51,938 nucleotides of DNA from a virus, in IMG/VR virus record IMGVR_UViG_3300042346_000514, positions 1 to 51,938 of that record. One strand, written 5' to 3'. The notes under the pieces were generated by a model. That model had not been told where the DNA came from. It made no database searches and saw nothing but the letters and a program-made list of their open reading frames with translations. This document shows positions 42,517 through 50,525 of this stretch, piece by piece. The position numbers and the translations under genes were made by a program. Each line of letters begins with the position of its first letter. Position 1 is the first letter of the stretch.

Positions 42517-43632
42517 ATGAATATAATAAAAAGAACCCATAGTATATTTGATGAAGAATTAGAACTAAAAGAAAAATTAAGTTTAATTAATTTTCCCATC
42601 AGATCAGGATGCGAATCTTCTAAAGATAATAAAGACGATATTTTTGTTGATATGAATTTTGGTATGGCTGATGATGGAATTATTCAATTAACGAATTTAA
42701 TTCCATTAAATGTATTATACTCAGATTATCATAATCCAGGATCTATTGGAAAGATATGGAAAGATCATCATAAAAAGTTTTCTTCTTTCATTAAACAAAG
42801 ATATTATAAAAAGATACTCGAAGTTGGAGGATCTAGCGGTTCTTTGGTTAAGAATTTTATCGAGGAAGATAAAAACTTTTCATGGACTATTATAGAACCT
42901 TCTCCTAATAAAGAAAAAATTGATTCCAGAGTAAATTTTATAGAAGGTTTTTTTGAAACTTGTGATATAGAAAAGGATCGGTTTGATACAGTAATACACT
43001 CTCATGTATTTGAGCACGTTTATAATCCAATTAATTTCTTAAATAAAATAGAATCTATTTTGGATTATGGAGATAATCATTACATATCTATTCCTAATAT
43101 GAGGCATTGGCTACATTACGGGTTTACTAATACTTTATTTTTTGAACATACTTTTTATGTTGATGAGTTTGTTCTAGAGGCTCTTTTGAATAAAGCTGGA
43201 TTTGTAGTAACAAACAAGGAAGTTGATAGTCATTCCATTTTCTTTAGAGCAGAAAAATCAAAGAATATAATAAAAAAGAATATAGATTTTTCTTACGTTG
43301 AAAAACTATTTGATGAATACATTAGCGGTATAAAATCAGATTGTAGATTAATGAAGAATAATATCGGAGAAGAAAAAGTATTTTTATTTGGCGCTCATAT
43401 ATTTGCTCAAATTATATTGAATCTAGGGATATCGGAAAACCAAATTATTAATATTTTGGACAACGACCCAACTAAACACGAAAAACGTTTGTATGGTACC
43501 AATTTAATCGTTAAACCTGTTGAAATTTTAAGGGAAATATCTTCTCCAAAAATTATTTTACGAGGGGGTATATATACAAATGAAATTAAAGAATCCATTT
43601 TAGAAGTTAATCCAACAGCAATTTTCCTATGA
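42517..43632 (+). CDS. SAM-dependent methyltransferase with C-terminal Rossmann part
   Basis: The 371-residue product has ILEVGGSSGSLVKNFI (SAM motif I), WTIIEPSP (motif II), VIHSHVFEHVYNP and SIPNMRHWLHYG, then a second domain VFLFGAHIFAQIILNLG and IINILDNDP. The two-domain plan matches the C-methyltransferase at 39464, so it may be a second sugar methyltransferase of that group. Confidence 0.75.
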   Translation: MNIIKRTHSIFDEELELKEKLSLINFPIRSGCESSKDNKDDIFVDMNFGMADDGIIQLTNLIPLNVLYSDYHNPGSIGKIWKDHHKKFSSFIKQRYYKKILEVGGSSGSLVKNFIEEDKNFSWTIIEPSPNKEKIDSRVNFIEGFFETCDIEKDRFDTVIHSHVFEHVYNPINFLNKIESILDYGDNHYISIPNMRHWLHYGFTNTLFFEHTFYVDEFVLEALLNKAGFVVTNKEVDSHSIFFRAEKSKNIIKKNIDFSYVEKLFDEYISGIKSDCRLMKNNIGEEKVFLFGAHIFAQIILNLGISENQIINILDNDPTKHEKRLYGTNLIVKPVEILREISSPKIILRGGIYTNEIKESILEVNPTAIFL

Positions 43633-44999
43633 GTAATAAATTAATAATATTTGATCTTGATGGTGTTTTGATTGATAGTAGAGATAAACATTACGAGGCA
43701 TTAAATAGATCCATATCTAATGTAGATAAAAAATATATTATTAGTTGGGAAGAACATTTAAGTTTATATGATGGTTTACCTACGTCAAGGAAACTTGCAT
43801 TATTAACTGAAAAGAAAGGATTGCCTGTAGATAAATATCAACAAATATGGGAAGATAAACAAAAATCTACTATTGATATTTTTTCTGAATTAACTCCTGA
43901 TTATGAATTAATTGAATATTTCAGAAAAATACAAAGTGAGGATATTAAAATTGCTGTCGCTTCTAATAGTATTAGGAATACAGTAAAAATTATTCTATTA
44001 AAACTCGGTATATTAGAATATGTTGATTATTTCGTTAGTAACGAAGATGTTCTTAGGAATAAACCTTTTCCAGAAATGTATTGGAAATGTATGACAGCTT
44101 TAAATGCTATTCCTAAAAATACAGTTATTTTCGAAGATAGTCATATAGGTAGACAAGGAGCTATAGATAGCGGGTCAACTTTAATTCCAGTAGAAAATAG
44201 ATATGATGTAAAAGAATCTAAAATAAACGAAGCTATTCGTTTATTAAATAAAATAGAAAAAACGAATGTTCCATGGAGATCAGAAAAAATGAATGTACTT
44301 ATACCTATGGCTGGTTCTGGAAGTAGATTTGCCTCTGCCGGATATACTTTTCCAAAACCTTTGATTGAAGTTAATGGAAAGCCAATGATTCAAGTAGTTG
44401 TAGAAAACTTGAATATAGAAGCTAATTATATCTTTATTGTACAAAAAGAACATTACGATAAATATAACCTGCAATATTTACTAAACTTAATTGCTCCAAA
44501 TTGTACAGTAGTACAAGTTGATGGATTAACGGAAGGAGCAGCTTGTACTACTCTATTAGCAAAAAAGTTTATTGATAACGATGAACCTTTATTAATGGCT
44601 AATTCAGACCAATTTGTAGAATGGAATAGCAACGAATGCTTATACGCATTTAATGCAGAAGAAATTGATGGCGGTATCGTTACGTTTGAAGCAACTCATC
44701 CAAAATGGTCTTACGCTAAAATCGGAGAAGATGGATTTATTTCAGAAGTTGCTGAAAAGAAACAAATAAGCAGTGACGCTACCGTTGGAATATATTTCTG
44801 GAAAAAAGGCTCAGATTACGTTAGATACGCCGAGCAAATGATAGAAAAGGATATCAGAACAAATAAAGAATTCTATGTTTGCCCTGTGTTCAACGAAGCG
44901 ATTCAAGATGGAAAGAAAATCAGAGCTAAACAAATTGATAGAATGTGGGGTATTGGTACTCCAGAAGATCTAAATTATTTTCTAGAGCATTATAATTAA
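43629..44999 (+). CDS. HAD phosphatase fused to sugar nucleotidyltransferase
   Basis: The 456-residue fusion has a HAD domain with IIFDLDGVLIDS at residues 6-17, VASNS near 116 and IFEDSHIGRQGA near 172. From about residue 220 a nucleotidyltransferase follows, with MAGSGSRFASAGYTFPKPL and LLMANSDQF. Together they could dephosphorylate one sugar phosphate and activate another as an NDP-sugar. An internal ATG at 44289 begins the second domain, so a separate product is possible. Confidence 0.85.
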   Translation: MSNKLIIFDLDGVLIDSRDKHYEALNRSISNVDKKYIISWEEHLSLYDGLPTSRKLALLTEKKGLPVDKYQQIWEDKQKSTIDIFSELTPDYELIEYFRKIQSEDIKIAVASNSIRNTVKIILLKLGILEYVDYFVSNEDVLRNKPFPEMYWKCMTALNAIPKNTVIFEDSHIGRQGAIDSGSTLIPVENRYDVKESKINEAIRLLNKIEKTNVPWRSEKMNVLIPMAGSGSRFASAGYTFPKPLIEVNGKPMIQVVVENLNIEANYIFIVQKEHYDKYNLQYLLNLIAPNCTVVQVDGLTEGAACTTLLAKKFIDNDEPLLMANSDQFVEWNSNECLYAFNAEEIDGGIVTFEATHPKWSYAKIGEDGFISEVAEKKQISSDATVGIYFWKKGSDYVRYAEQMIEKDIRTNKEFYVCPVFNEAIQDGKKIRAKQIDRMWGIGTPEDLNYFLEHYN

Positions 45000-45727
45000 T
45001 GAAAGTAGCATTATGTCTTTTTGGACAACCTCGTTTTATTGATAATGAATTTGGTCAAGAATCTCATAAACATCATATATATAAACAATCCGAGGTAGAT
45101 GTATTCGCTCATTATTGGTTTGATAAAGAATCTACTGTATTCAATTCGTCAGATTGGTCTACTCATCATAACAATTATGTACACCCAAAATCTGACGAAT
45201 TAATTCAAAAGTTTTATACACCAAAAGTATATCTCGAAGAAAAACCAAAAGAAAAATTCGACTATGAAGAATTAAAAGAAACTTGTTCCAAATTATCGTT
45301 TTTTAGTGAAAATAATTTTTATAACCTACGATCTCATCTATACTCTTTCGAGAAGTCTTTGTCTTTGTTAGAATCTCATGTATCAAAAACAGGGGAAACT
45401 TATGATTATATTGTATCTTCTAGATATGATAATAAAATAGAATTTTTTCCTGATTTAAATAAATTGACTAAAGAAAGAGTTTATATAGATTCTAGATGTA
45501 ATTATAATTTCACCGACGCTATTCTTTTATTCGATTTTAATTTTTTAAGCTATTTTAAACCTTATACCAATTTTAAAAAACTAACTTCAATTGTACCGGC
45601 CTTTACTTCAGAAGAATATAAAAAATATAGTTTTCTTCTAAATAGAAGTAGAGATTCATTTTCTCATATAGATGATTTGCACGCAAGGTTACTTAGAGCT
45701 AGAGATGATTTTGTTGGTCAGTGGTAA
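44999..45727 (+). CDS. 'LCLFGQPR' family sugar-cluster protein, copy 2
   Basis: The 242-residue product starts MKVALCLFGQPRFIDNE, then DVFAHYWFD, and has YDYIVSSRYDNKI mid-way, the same blocks as copy 1 at 36594. The stop of the HAD fusion overlaps the start as TAATG. Likely a transferase, acceptor unknown. Confidence 0.6.
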   Translation: MKVALCLFGQPRFIDNEFGQESHKHHIYKQSEVDVFAHYWFDKESTVFNSSDWSTHHNNYVHPKSDELIQKFYTPKVYLEEKPKEKFDYEELKETCSKLSFFSENNFYNLRSHLYSFEKSLSLLESHVSKTGETYDYIVSSRYDNKIEFFPDLNKLTKERVYIDSRCNYNFTDAILLFDFNFLSYFKPYTNFKKLTSIVPAFTSEEYKKYSFLLNRSRDSFSHIDDLHARLLRARDDFVGQW

Positions 45728-45746
45728 CCATATTGGAGATTTAATT

Positions 45747-46358
45747 ATGAAAGTGACAACAAAATTTAAACCGTTCGTACCTAACGATGTTCCTTCTCAA
45801 TGTTTTGATTATATTGATAGAACCAATCCTACTATAGTTCAAATAGGAGCTAATGATGGTATTGTTGGAGAAGAATACGGGTTTCATGAATTTCTATCAG
45901 AATTAGATAATTATAATCTTTTTCTAATAGAACCTCTTAAAAAATATCATGATAATTTGAGTAGCGTGTATTCAAAATATACAAGCGCGACTAAAAAGAT
46001 AACCTATTGTAATCATGCTATAACATCAGAAGATGGTTTATTACAAATGGTAGATTTGGGAGGTTGTTCTCAAATTATAAATGGAATAGGTATAACAGTC
46101 CAAAGTAAATCTTGGAAGTCTTTTATTACAGATAATAATATTAAAAATATTGATCTTATTATTATGGATTGCGAAGGTTTTGAATTTAATATATTACAGG
46201 AAATTAATTTTGATGAAATTTCTCCTAAAGTTATTAGATACGAATATGCTCATATTCCAAATAAAGAAGAAACGGATAATTTTTTAATGAGTAAAGGTTA
46301 TCAGATTTCTTTTTGTGAAACTGATCCTCCTTTCAATAAAATTGCTGTAAAATTATGA
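45747..46358 (+). CDS. FkbM-family methyltransferase
   Basis: The 203-residue product has PTIVQIGANDG (SAM motif I), LIEPLKKYHDNL, ALTSEDG-type text read as AITSEDG, and LIIMDCEGFEFNIL, the marks of FkbM enzymes, which often O-methylate sugars. GGAG before ATG 45747 sets the start; an earlier in-frame ATG at 45672 is inside the previous gene. Confidence 0.83.
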   Translation: MKVTTKFKPFVPNDVPSQCFDYIDRTNPTIVQIGANDGIVGEEYGFHEFLSELDNYNLFLIEPLKKYHDNLSSVYSKYTSATKKITYCNHAITSEDGLLQMVDLGGCSQIINGIGITVQSKSWKSFITDNNIKNIDLIIMDCEGFEFNILQEINFDEISPKVIRYEYAHIPNKEETDNFLMSKGYQISFCETDPPFNKIAVKL

Positions 46359-46813
46359 AAATAATATCTCATAGAGGAAATTTAACTGGTCCGGAAGAAC
46401 AATACGAAAATCATCCAGATAGAATTGACTATTGTATAAGTTTAGGTTTAGATGTAGAAGTTGACGTTTGGGATTTAAATGGTCAATGGTTCCTGGGTCA
46501 TGATTATCCTCAAAGGAAAATAAACTTCGAATTCCTTGAAGAAAGAAAAGATAATCTTTGGATTCATTGTAAAAATGCAAAGGTTATGGAATATTTCTTT
46601 AATAGAAAATTTCAAGGGAATTATTTTTGGCATGAAACAGACAAGTATACAATTACAAGTAAAGGGTATATTTGGACATATCCGACAGAACATTATACAG
46701 AAACTTACCAAAATCAAATAATATTAGATTTTAATAATATATCAAAAGAAAAATTTGAACAGTATCAAAACACTAATATATTCGCCCTTTGTTTAGATTA
46801 TATAAATATATAA
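46355..46813 (+). CDS. Glycerophosphodiesterase-like barrel protein
   Basis: The 152-residue product begins MKIISHRGNLTGPEEQYENHP and continues LGLDVEVDVWDL, FLGHDYP and LWIHCKN. The SHRG, ExDVW and GHD blocks resemble the catalytic start of glycerophosphodiester phosphodiesterases (HRG, ExD, HD), but the protein is too short for the full barrel. It is the last gene of the sugar cluster and its stop lies inside the first of three TATAAATA repeats. Confidence 0.65.
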   Translation: MKIISHRGNLTGPEEQYENHPDRIDYCISLGLDVEVDVWDLNGQWFLGHDYPQRKINFEFLEERKDNLWIHCKNAKVMEYFFNRKFQGNYFWHETDKYTITSKGYIWTYPTEHYTETYQNQIILDFNNISKEKFEQYQNTNIFALCLDYINI

Positions 46814-46824
46814 ATATATAAATA
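46801..46824 (+). promoter_or_regulatory. Triple tandem late promoter word
   Basis: TATAAATA is repeated three times with no spacer (46801-46808, 46809-46816, 46817-46824). This is the -10 element read by gp55. It stands 25 bases before the gene at 46850. The first copy is part of the end of the preceding gene. Confidence 0.65.
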
Positions 46825-46849
46825 AACCATTTATAAAATAAAACCAATT

Positions 46850-47668
46850 ATGAATAAAGCTGTTTTTTTAGTAGGCGGTCCTGGATCAGGAAAAGATATT
46901 CTATTAAAAAATACTCTACATAAATTCAATTTAGTAGAATTTAAATTAGAACAGATTATACCCATTCTGGAGGGTAGTAAAAGTTATAATTTAAATAATT
47001 CTTCTATAGTAATATCAACGAATGCTTATGATTTCGATTCTATCGAATATACAAAAAAATTATTTGAAAACAATAATTATAAAACTTGTATGATTTTCGT
47101 TGATGTTAACGAGTCTACTAGCAAAGAAAGGTTATCTAATAGACAGAATATAACAGAATCGGTTAGAGTTAAAAAATTAAAAGAATCTAAATCTAATATC
47201 AAAAAATTCTATAACCTTTTTGATAATTTTATCATTTACGAAAATAATTATTCTGATGTAAATTCTTCAAGATTAATTGATGTTAATATATTTTGTGAAT
47301 TTTTTATAAATTTTGAATATAATTTATTTGAAGCTGAGGAATTATCTACGAAACTGATAAAAAGATATTCTCCTAAAGGAAAAATGAAGAAGAATATGGC
47401 CGATAGTCAGGGAAAATTGAGTCCTATGACTGCCGATAATATAAGCTATCAAGATTATCCTGTAAGAGATCCAGGGTTTCCGACGCCGACTGGAGGAATT
47501 GGAGATATAACTAGATCAGAAGGGGTTGAATACGAACCTAATTATTCTTCATTTAGTTCTTTCTCTAGATCTACTGTTCCTACGGAAATATATCCTACTC
47601 CAAATCAAATAAAAACAATAAATACCATAAAAAAGATAGCAAAAAATTCTTGGAGAAAAAAGAAATGA
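46850..47668 (+). CDS. P-loop kinase-like protein with low-complexity tail
   Basis: The 272-residue product has a Walker A loop VGGPGSGKD at residues 8-16 and zeta-toxin/kinase-like text CMIFVDVNESTSKERLSNR near 90, then a Pro/Ser/Tyr-rich tail (PGFPTPTGGIGDITRSEG). Proteins of this plan occur in T4-like marine phages among structural genes. No substrate is known to me. It lies directly after the triple late promoter, so it is probably late and may be virion-associated. Confidence 0.7.
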   Translation: MNKAVFLVGGPGSGKDILLKNTLHKFNLVEFKLEQIIPILEGSKSYNLNNSSIVISTNAYDFDSIEYTKKLFENNNYKTCMIFVDVNESTSKERLSNRQNITESVRVKKLKESKSNIKKFYNLFDNFIIYENNYSDVNSSRLIDVNIFCEFFINFEYNLFEAEELSTKLIKRYSPKGKMKKNMADSQGKLSPMTADNISYQDYPVRDPGFPTPTGGIGDITRSEGVEYEPNYSSFSSFSRSTVPTEIYPTPNQIKTINTIKKIAKNSWRKKK

Positions 47669-48315
47669 TATATTCTTTGAAAGAAAAATTACTTTTAAAT
47701 TATATAGAAAATGATTACATAGAAGAAGAACAAAGATATACTCCGCTGAGAAGGTTCGTTGATTCTCTCGGATTAGATCATACAAAATTAACAAGAAAAC
47801 AAATGAGGAAATGGTCCTCTACTAAAAGATATAAAAATTTTCTTGCATTAAGAAAAATAAAAAGAATAGCTGATGAAGCTAATGTCAAGGAAAACGTAAT
47901 ATCTACTAATCAATATCATTTTATATCTGGATTTTATTCTGAAGATATTTACTCTGATATAATATCGGAAGAAGAAGTAATTAGTTTTTTAGCTGCGCTT
48001 GATAATTTAAACGAAGGTAGAATAAAAATTTCAAGACCAAGGTCTTTATCTTTGAAACCGCGTCGCCCTAGAGGAAAATATAAATCCTTAGCGCAAAGGA
48101 AATCTGCTGTACAAAGCGCAGCAACGCAAATAATTAATAAAGGAGGCACAGTTTCTTATGGAGCAAGCGGTCCTTTATACGCAGGAAAATCTAAACATAC
48201 AATACATTCTACAAAAGCTTTAGGAGCAAATCAATTAGCTCTTAGATCCAAAAGGCCATACAGTAGTAAATATGGTTTTAAATTACATAGAAATGTAATT
48301 GATTTACCGAGGTAA
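47665..48315 (+). CDS. Uncharacterised basic protein
   Basis: The 216-residue product has an N-terminal helical half (LGLDHTKLTRKQMRKWS) and a strongly basic second half with RPRSLSLKPRRPRGKYKSLAQRK split by short gaps, ending HRNVIDLPR. The charge suggests nucleic acid binding or packing inside the head. I do not recognise a family. It overlaps the previous stop as ATGA. Confidence 0.6.
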   Translation: MIYSLKEKLLLNYIENDYIEEEQRYTPLRRFVDSLGLDHTKLTRKQMRKWSSTKRYKNFLALRKIKRIADEANVKENVISTNQYHFISGFYSEDIYSDIISEEEVISFLAALDNLNEGRIKISRPRSLSLKPRRPRGKYKSLAQRKSAVQSAATQIINKGGTVSYGASGPLYAGKSKHTIHSTKALGANQLALRSKRPYSSKYGFKLHRNVIDLPR

Positions 48316-48319
48316 ATAA

Positions 48320-48484
48320 ATGGAAAATAAATTAAATCCAAAAGTACAAAAAATATTGGATAAATCAAAAATCATGAAAGGGAAAACTATGACAGGGGAA
48401 CCTGCTGATGAGGTTGAAGTTTATTCTAGGAATAATGTAAAAGATGAGTCTCCAATATCAAATACTCATTCCCAAAAACTATAA
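48320..48484 (+). CDS. Small uncharacterised protein
   Basis: A 54-residue frame opens five bases after the previous stop and closes before the next late promoter. It is basic at the start (KLNPKVQKILDKSKIMKGK) and acidic and polar after. It is collinear with its neighbours and fills the gap, with GAGG ten bases upstream of the ATG, which supports it as a real gene. Confidence 0.5.
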   Translation: MENKLNPKVQKILDKSKIMKGKTMTGEPADEVEVYSRNNVKDESPISNTHSQKL

Positions 48485-48495
48485 AATGTGTAATA

Positions 48496-48503
48496 TATAA
48501 ATA
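48496..48503 (+). promoter_or_regulatory. T4-type late promoter before structural gene
   Basis: An exact TATAAATA in the 60-base gap before the structural gene at 48545, 41 bases from its ATG and followed by a T-rich leader and an AGGAAA ribosome site. Confidence 0.65.
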
Positions 48504-48544
48504 TATAATAATACTTTCTTTTAACTTTTTATAGGAAAACCGAT

Positions 48545-49066
48545 ATGTCACAATGGGGCAATAAAGATTACGCAAATAATATTCCGAAGTATTTAAATAC
48601 AAATTATCCTGGTAATACTAATGTATATTTAGTAAATTCTTCTAGACTAGCAAATGTTGTATATCCTGCTGGAGTAGGAGAAAATGTAGGGATTCATACT
48701 GGTTGGGTAAAAGTATTTCAAGGAACTGGATTCATTAAAAGCATTGCAGTTTCTAACGTAAGTCCTACTAGAGTATATACTAATACTTTTCTTACTATTG
48801 TTGGAGCTAATACTTCTCCAGCTAATGCTCAACTATTAGTGACCGGAGCTGCAGGTAACAACCTTACTATTATTTTAAATACTGGCGGAGCTGGATTTAA
48901 TACTGCACCAACTATCACAGCAGCTGGCGCTAATAACAACACTTTAGTTTTCTCAGTAACTCCTGGCGGTAGAATGGGCAGAGTTCAATACGAAACTATG
49001 GTTGCTATGTCAACTCCAAGCGTAACTGATGCAAACTCTGGATTACCATATTTTACTGGATATTAA
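48545..49066 (+). CDS. Virion structural protein of marine T4-like phages
   Basis: The 173-residue product begins MSQWGNKDYANNIPKYL and has GVGENVGIHTGWVK, many Asn/Thr/Gly-rich beta strands, and near the end MGRVQYETMVAMSTPS. The SxWGNxD opening and RVQYETxVAM ending are typical of a structural protein widespread in cyanophage-type genomes. It is directly behind a late promoter. Position in the particle is unknown. Confidence 0.78.
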   Translation: MSQWGNKDYANNIPKYLNTNYPGNTNVYLVNSSRLANVVYPAGVGENVGIHTGWVKVFQGTGFIKSIAVSNVSPTRVYTNTFLTIVGANTSPANAQLLVTGAAGNNLTIILNTGGAGFNTAPTITAAGANNNTLVFSVTPGGRMGRVQYETMVAMSTPSVTDANSGLPYFTGY

Positions 49067-49069
49067 TAA

Positions 49070-49468
49070 ATGAAAACGTTTAAAGAATTTATTTCAGAGA
49101 TAAGCTACAACGTTCCTGTTGTTTCTATTGATAAAAATCAAGTAGATTTAGACGACGAAAATACAGTTAATGAACTGAATAAAAATTTGTCTATTGCTCT
49201 ATCTAAAGATTTTTCCAATTCAGGCGAAGGATTAAATGCAGCGAAAAAGATTTTAACTATGTATGGTATTGAACTTCCAGAAATAGATTTTAAAAATAAA
49301 AAAGAAGGAAGCGTTTCAATTCCTGTTTCTCAATATAAAAGTTCTGGAGAAAATCATTTTGATGTAACCGCTCCCTTTACAGAAAAGAACGAAAAACATA
49401 AATTCACTTTCAATTATAGTTTGAAAGACGGTAAATATGACGTTTCTGCTGAGGTTACTGTTCTGTAA
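49070..49468 (+). CDS. Predicted internal head protein with capsid-targeting-like N-terminus
   Basis: The 132-residue product begins MKTFKEFISE, close to the T4 capsid-targeting sequence MKTYQEFIAE of internal proteins, which is cut by the prohead protease after I/L-x-E. Here ISE lies at residues 8-10. The rest is an acidic alpha/beta protein without a family I know. It follows the structural gene by three bases. Packaging in the head is inferred from the N-terminus. Confidence 0.6.
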   Translation: MKTFKEFISEISYNVPVVSIDKNQVDLDDENTVNELNKNLSIALSKDFSNSGEGLNAAKKILTMYGIELPEIDFKNKKEGSVSIPVSQYKSSGENHFDVTAPFTEKNEKHKFTFNYSLKDGKYDVSAEVTVL

Positions 49469-49474
49469 TTTTTA

Positions 49475-49861
49475 ATGATTGACAATTTAAATAATGATAA
49501 TTTTTTGATATTCGCGGCGAAATATTATGTTTCGCCGCATTATATTGAGCAGGAATTCTTTTATGATTTGAAAAGAATTAAATATACTAAACGATTACTT
49601 CAAAAATATAGATTATCGAAAGATCTTAAGGAACGTTTAATATTAAATCATATAATTTTAGTTTATAATGTATTTGAGACTGAAGCTTGTACAAGAATAT
49701 TATTTTTTAAAATGAAACCAGAAGATTATTCAGCTTTGAAAACTTTTCTTGTTTATTTGAGATATATGCCAGAAATAGTCAAAGGGGTTGATGGTAAAAA
49801 TATTATATCAGATGATATAAAAATAGATCCTTATATAGAAAAGGTTTTAAAAGAAATATGA
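49475..49861 (+). CDS. Conserved phage protein (DUF7207-like)
   Basis: The 128-residue helical protein has NFLIFAAKYYVSPH, FFYDLKRIKYTKRLL, LKERLILNHIILVYNVF, and SALKTFLVYLRYMPE. This pattern recurs in many T4-like phages next to virion genes; function unknown. The stop overlaps the next start as ATGA. Confidence 0.75.
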   Translation: MIDNLNNDNFLIFAAKYYVSPHYIEQEFFYDLKRIKYTKRLLQKYRLSKDLKERLILNHIILVYNVFETEACTRILFFKMKPEDYSALKTFLVYLRYMPEIVKGVDGKNIISDDIKIDPYIEKVLKEI

Positions 49862-50088
49862 AACTAAAAAAATTAAGAAAATTAATAAAAGAATTTAAAT
49901 CCATAAAAGAAGAAGGATTTGCTGGAAGTGGAGTAGGAGGAGTTGCTGGTATAGGTGTTGCTGTTGGTGGAGATAAGTCTCAAGCTGAACCAGGAGTTCT
50001 TCCAAAAGATCAACCTAAATTCAAAAAGAAAGCTGTTCCAAAATCTCCAGTAATGAATACTTTCAGAAGAAATCCACCAAAAATTTAA
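49858..50088 (+). CDS. Small Gly-rich virion-type protein
   Basis: The 76-residue product is very basic at the start (KLKKLRKLIKEFKSIKEEG), then Gly/Ala/Val-rich (GFAGSGVGGVAGIGVAVGG), then basic with Pro. IKE at residues 16-18 before EGFAG could be a prohead protease site. Cyanophage relatives carry like small proteins near head genes. Function unknown. Confidence 0.6.
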   Translation: MKLKKLRKLIKEFKSIKEEGFAGSGVGGVAGIGVAVGGDKSQAEPGVLPKDQPKFKKKAVPKSPVMNTFRRNPPKI

Positions 50089-50098
50089 GAGGAATACA

Positions 50099-50518
50099 AT
50101 GATTACGTTTAAAGAAATAAAAGAAGAACTATCAGAAGATATGGTAGATCCAAATATTGCTAGAGCTAAAGGGGCCGAATTAATTGCTCGTTGTAGAGCA
50201 GCTTCAACTGCAGCTCATTTTGCTCATCTAATAACTCCAAGTTTTGCGCAACATATGGCTCTAAATACTTTCTATGATGAAGTTGTTGATTTGGCTGATG
50301 CAGTTGCTGAAGGTATTATCGGTAGATACGGTAAATTCGAAGCGTTTCCTAACGTAAGAGAAGCTTCTACTGATGGCCTAACTATCGTTGGTAATTTAAC
50401 TAAATGGATAGATTCTAACAGAGGATTGATTGCAGAAAACTCTGAAATTCAAAACGATATTGATTCTATTCTTTCTCTATGTAATTCTACTGCGTATAAA
50501 TTAAGAGAACTAAAATAA
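50099..50518 (+). CDS. DUF5856-like helical protein with capsid-targeting-like start
   Basis: The 139-residue product opens MITFKEIKEELSED, again close to a capsid-targeting sequence, then has a ferritin/Dps-like helical body: AELIARCRAASTAAHFAHL, SFAQHMALNTFYDEVVDLAD and AEGIIGRYG. The FAQHMAL..FYDE block is typical of the DUF5856 group of phage proteins. Obvious ferroxidase residues cannot be assigned. GAGG precedes the start. Confidence 0.72.
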   Translation: MITFKEIKEELSEDMVDPNIARAKGAELIARCRAASTAAHFAHLITPSFAQHMALNTFYDEVVDLADAVAEGIIGRYGKFEAFPNVREASTDGLTIVGNLTKWIDSNRGLIAENSEIQNDIDSILSLCNSTAYKLRELK

Positions 50519-50525
50519 ATAGTAG

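Noticed and set aside
50514-50521. AATAAATA before the gene at 50526 as a late promoter
   Set aside because: It differs from the late word, overlaps the previous stop codon and lies five bases from the start codon, leaving no room for a leader.
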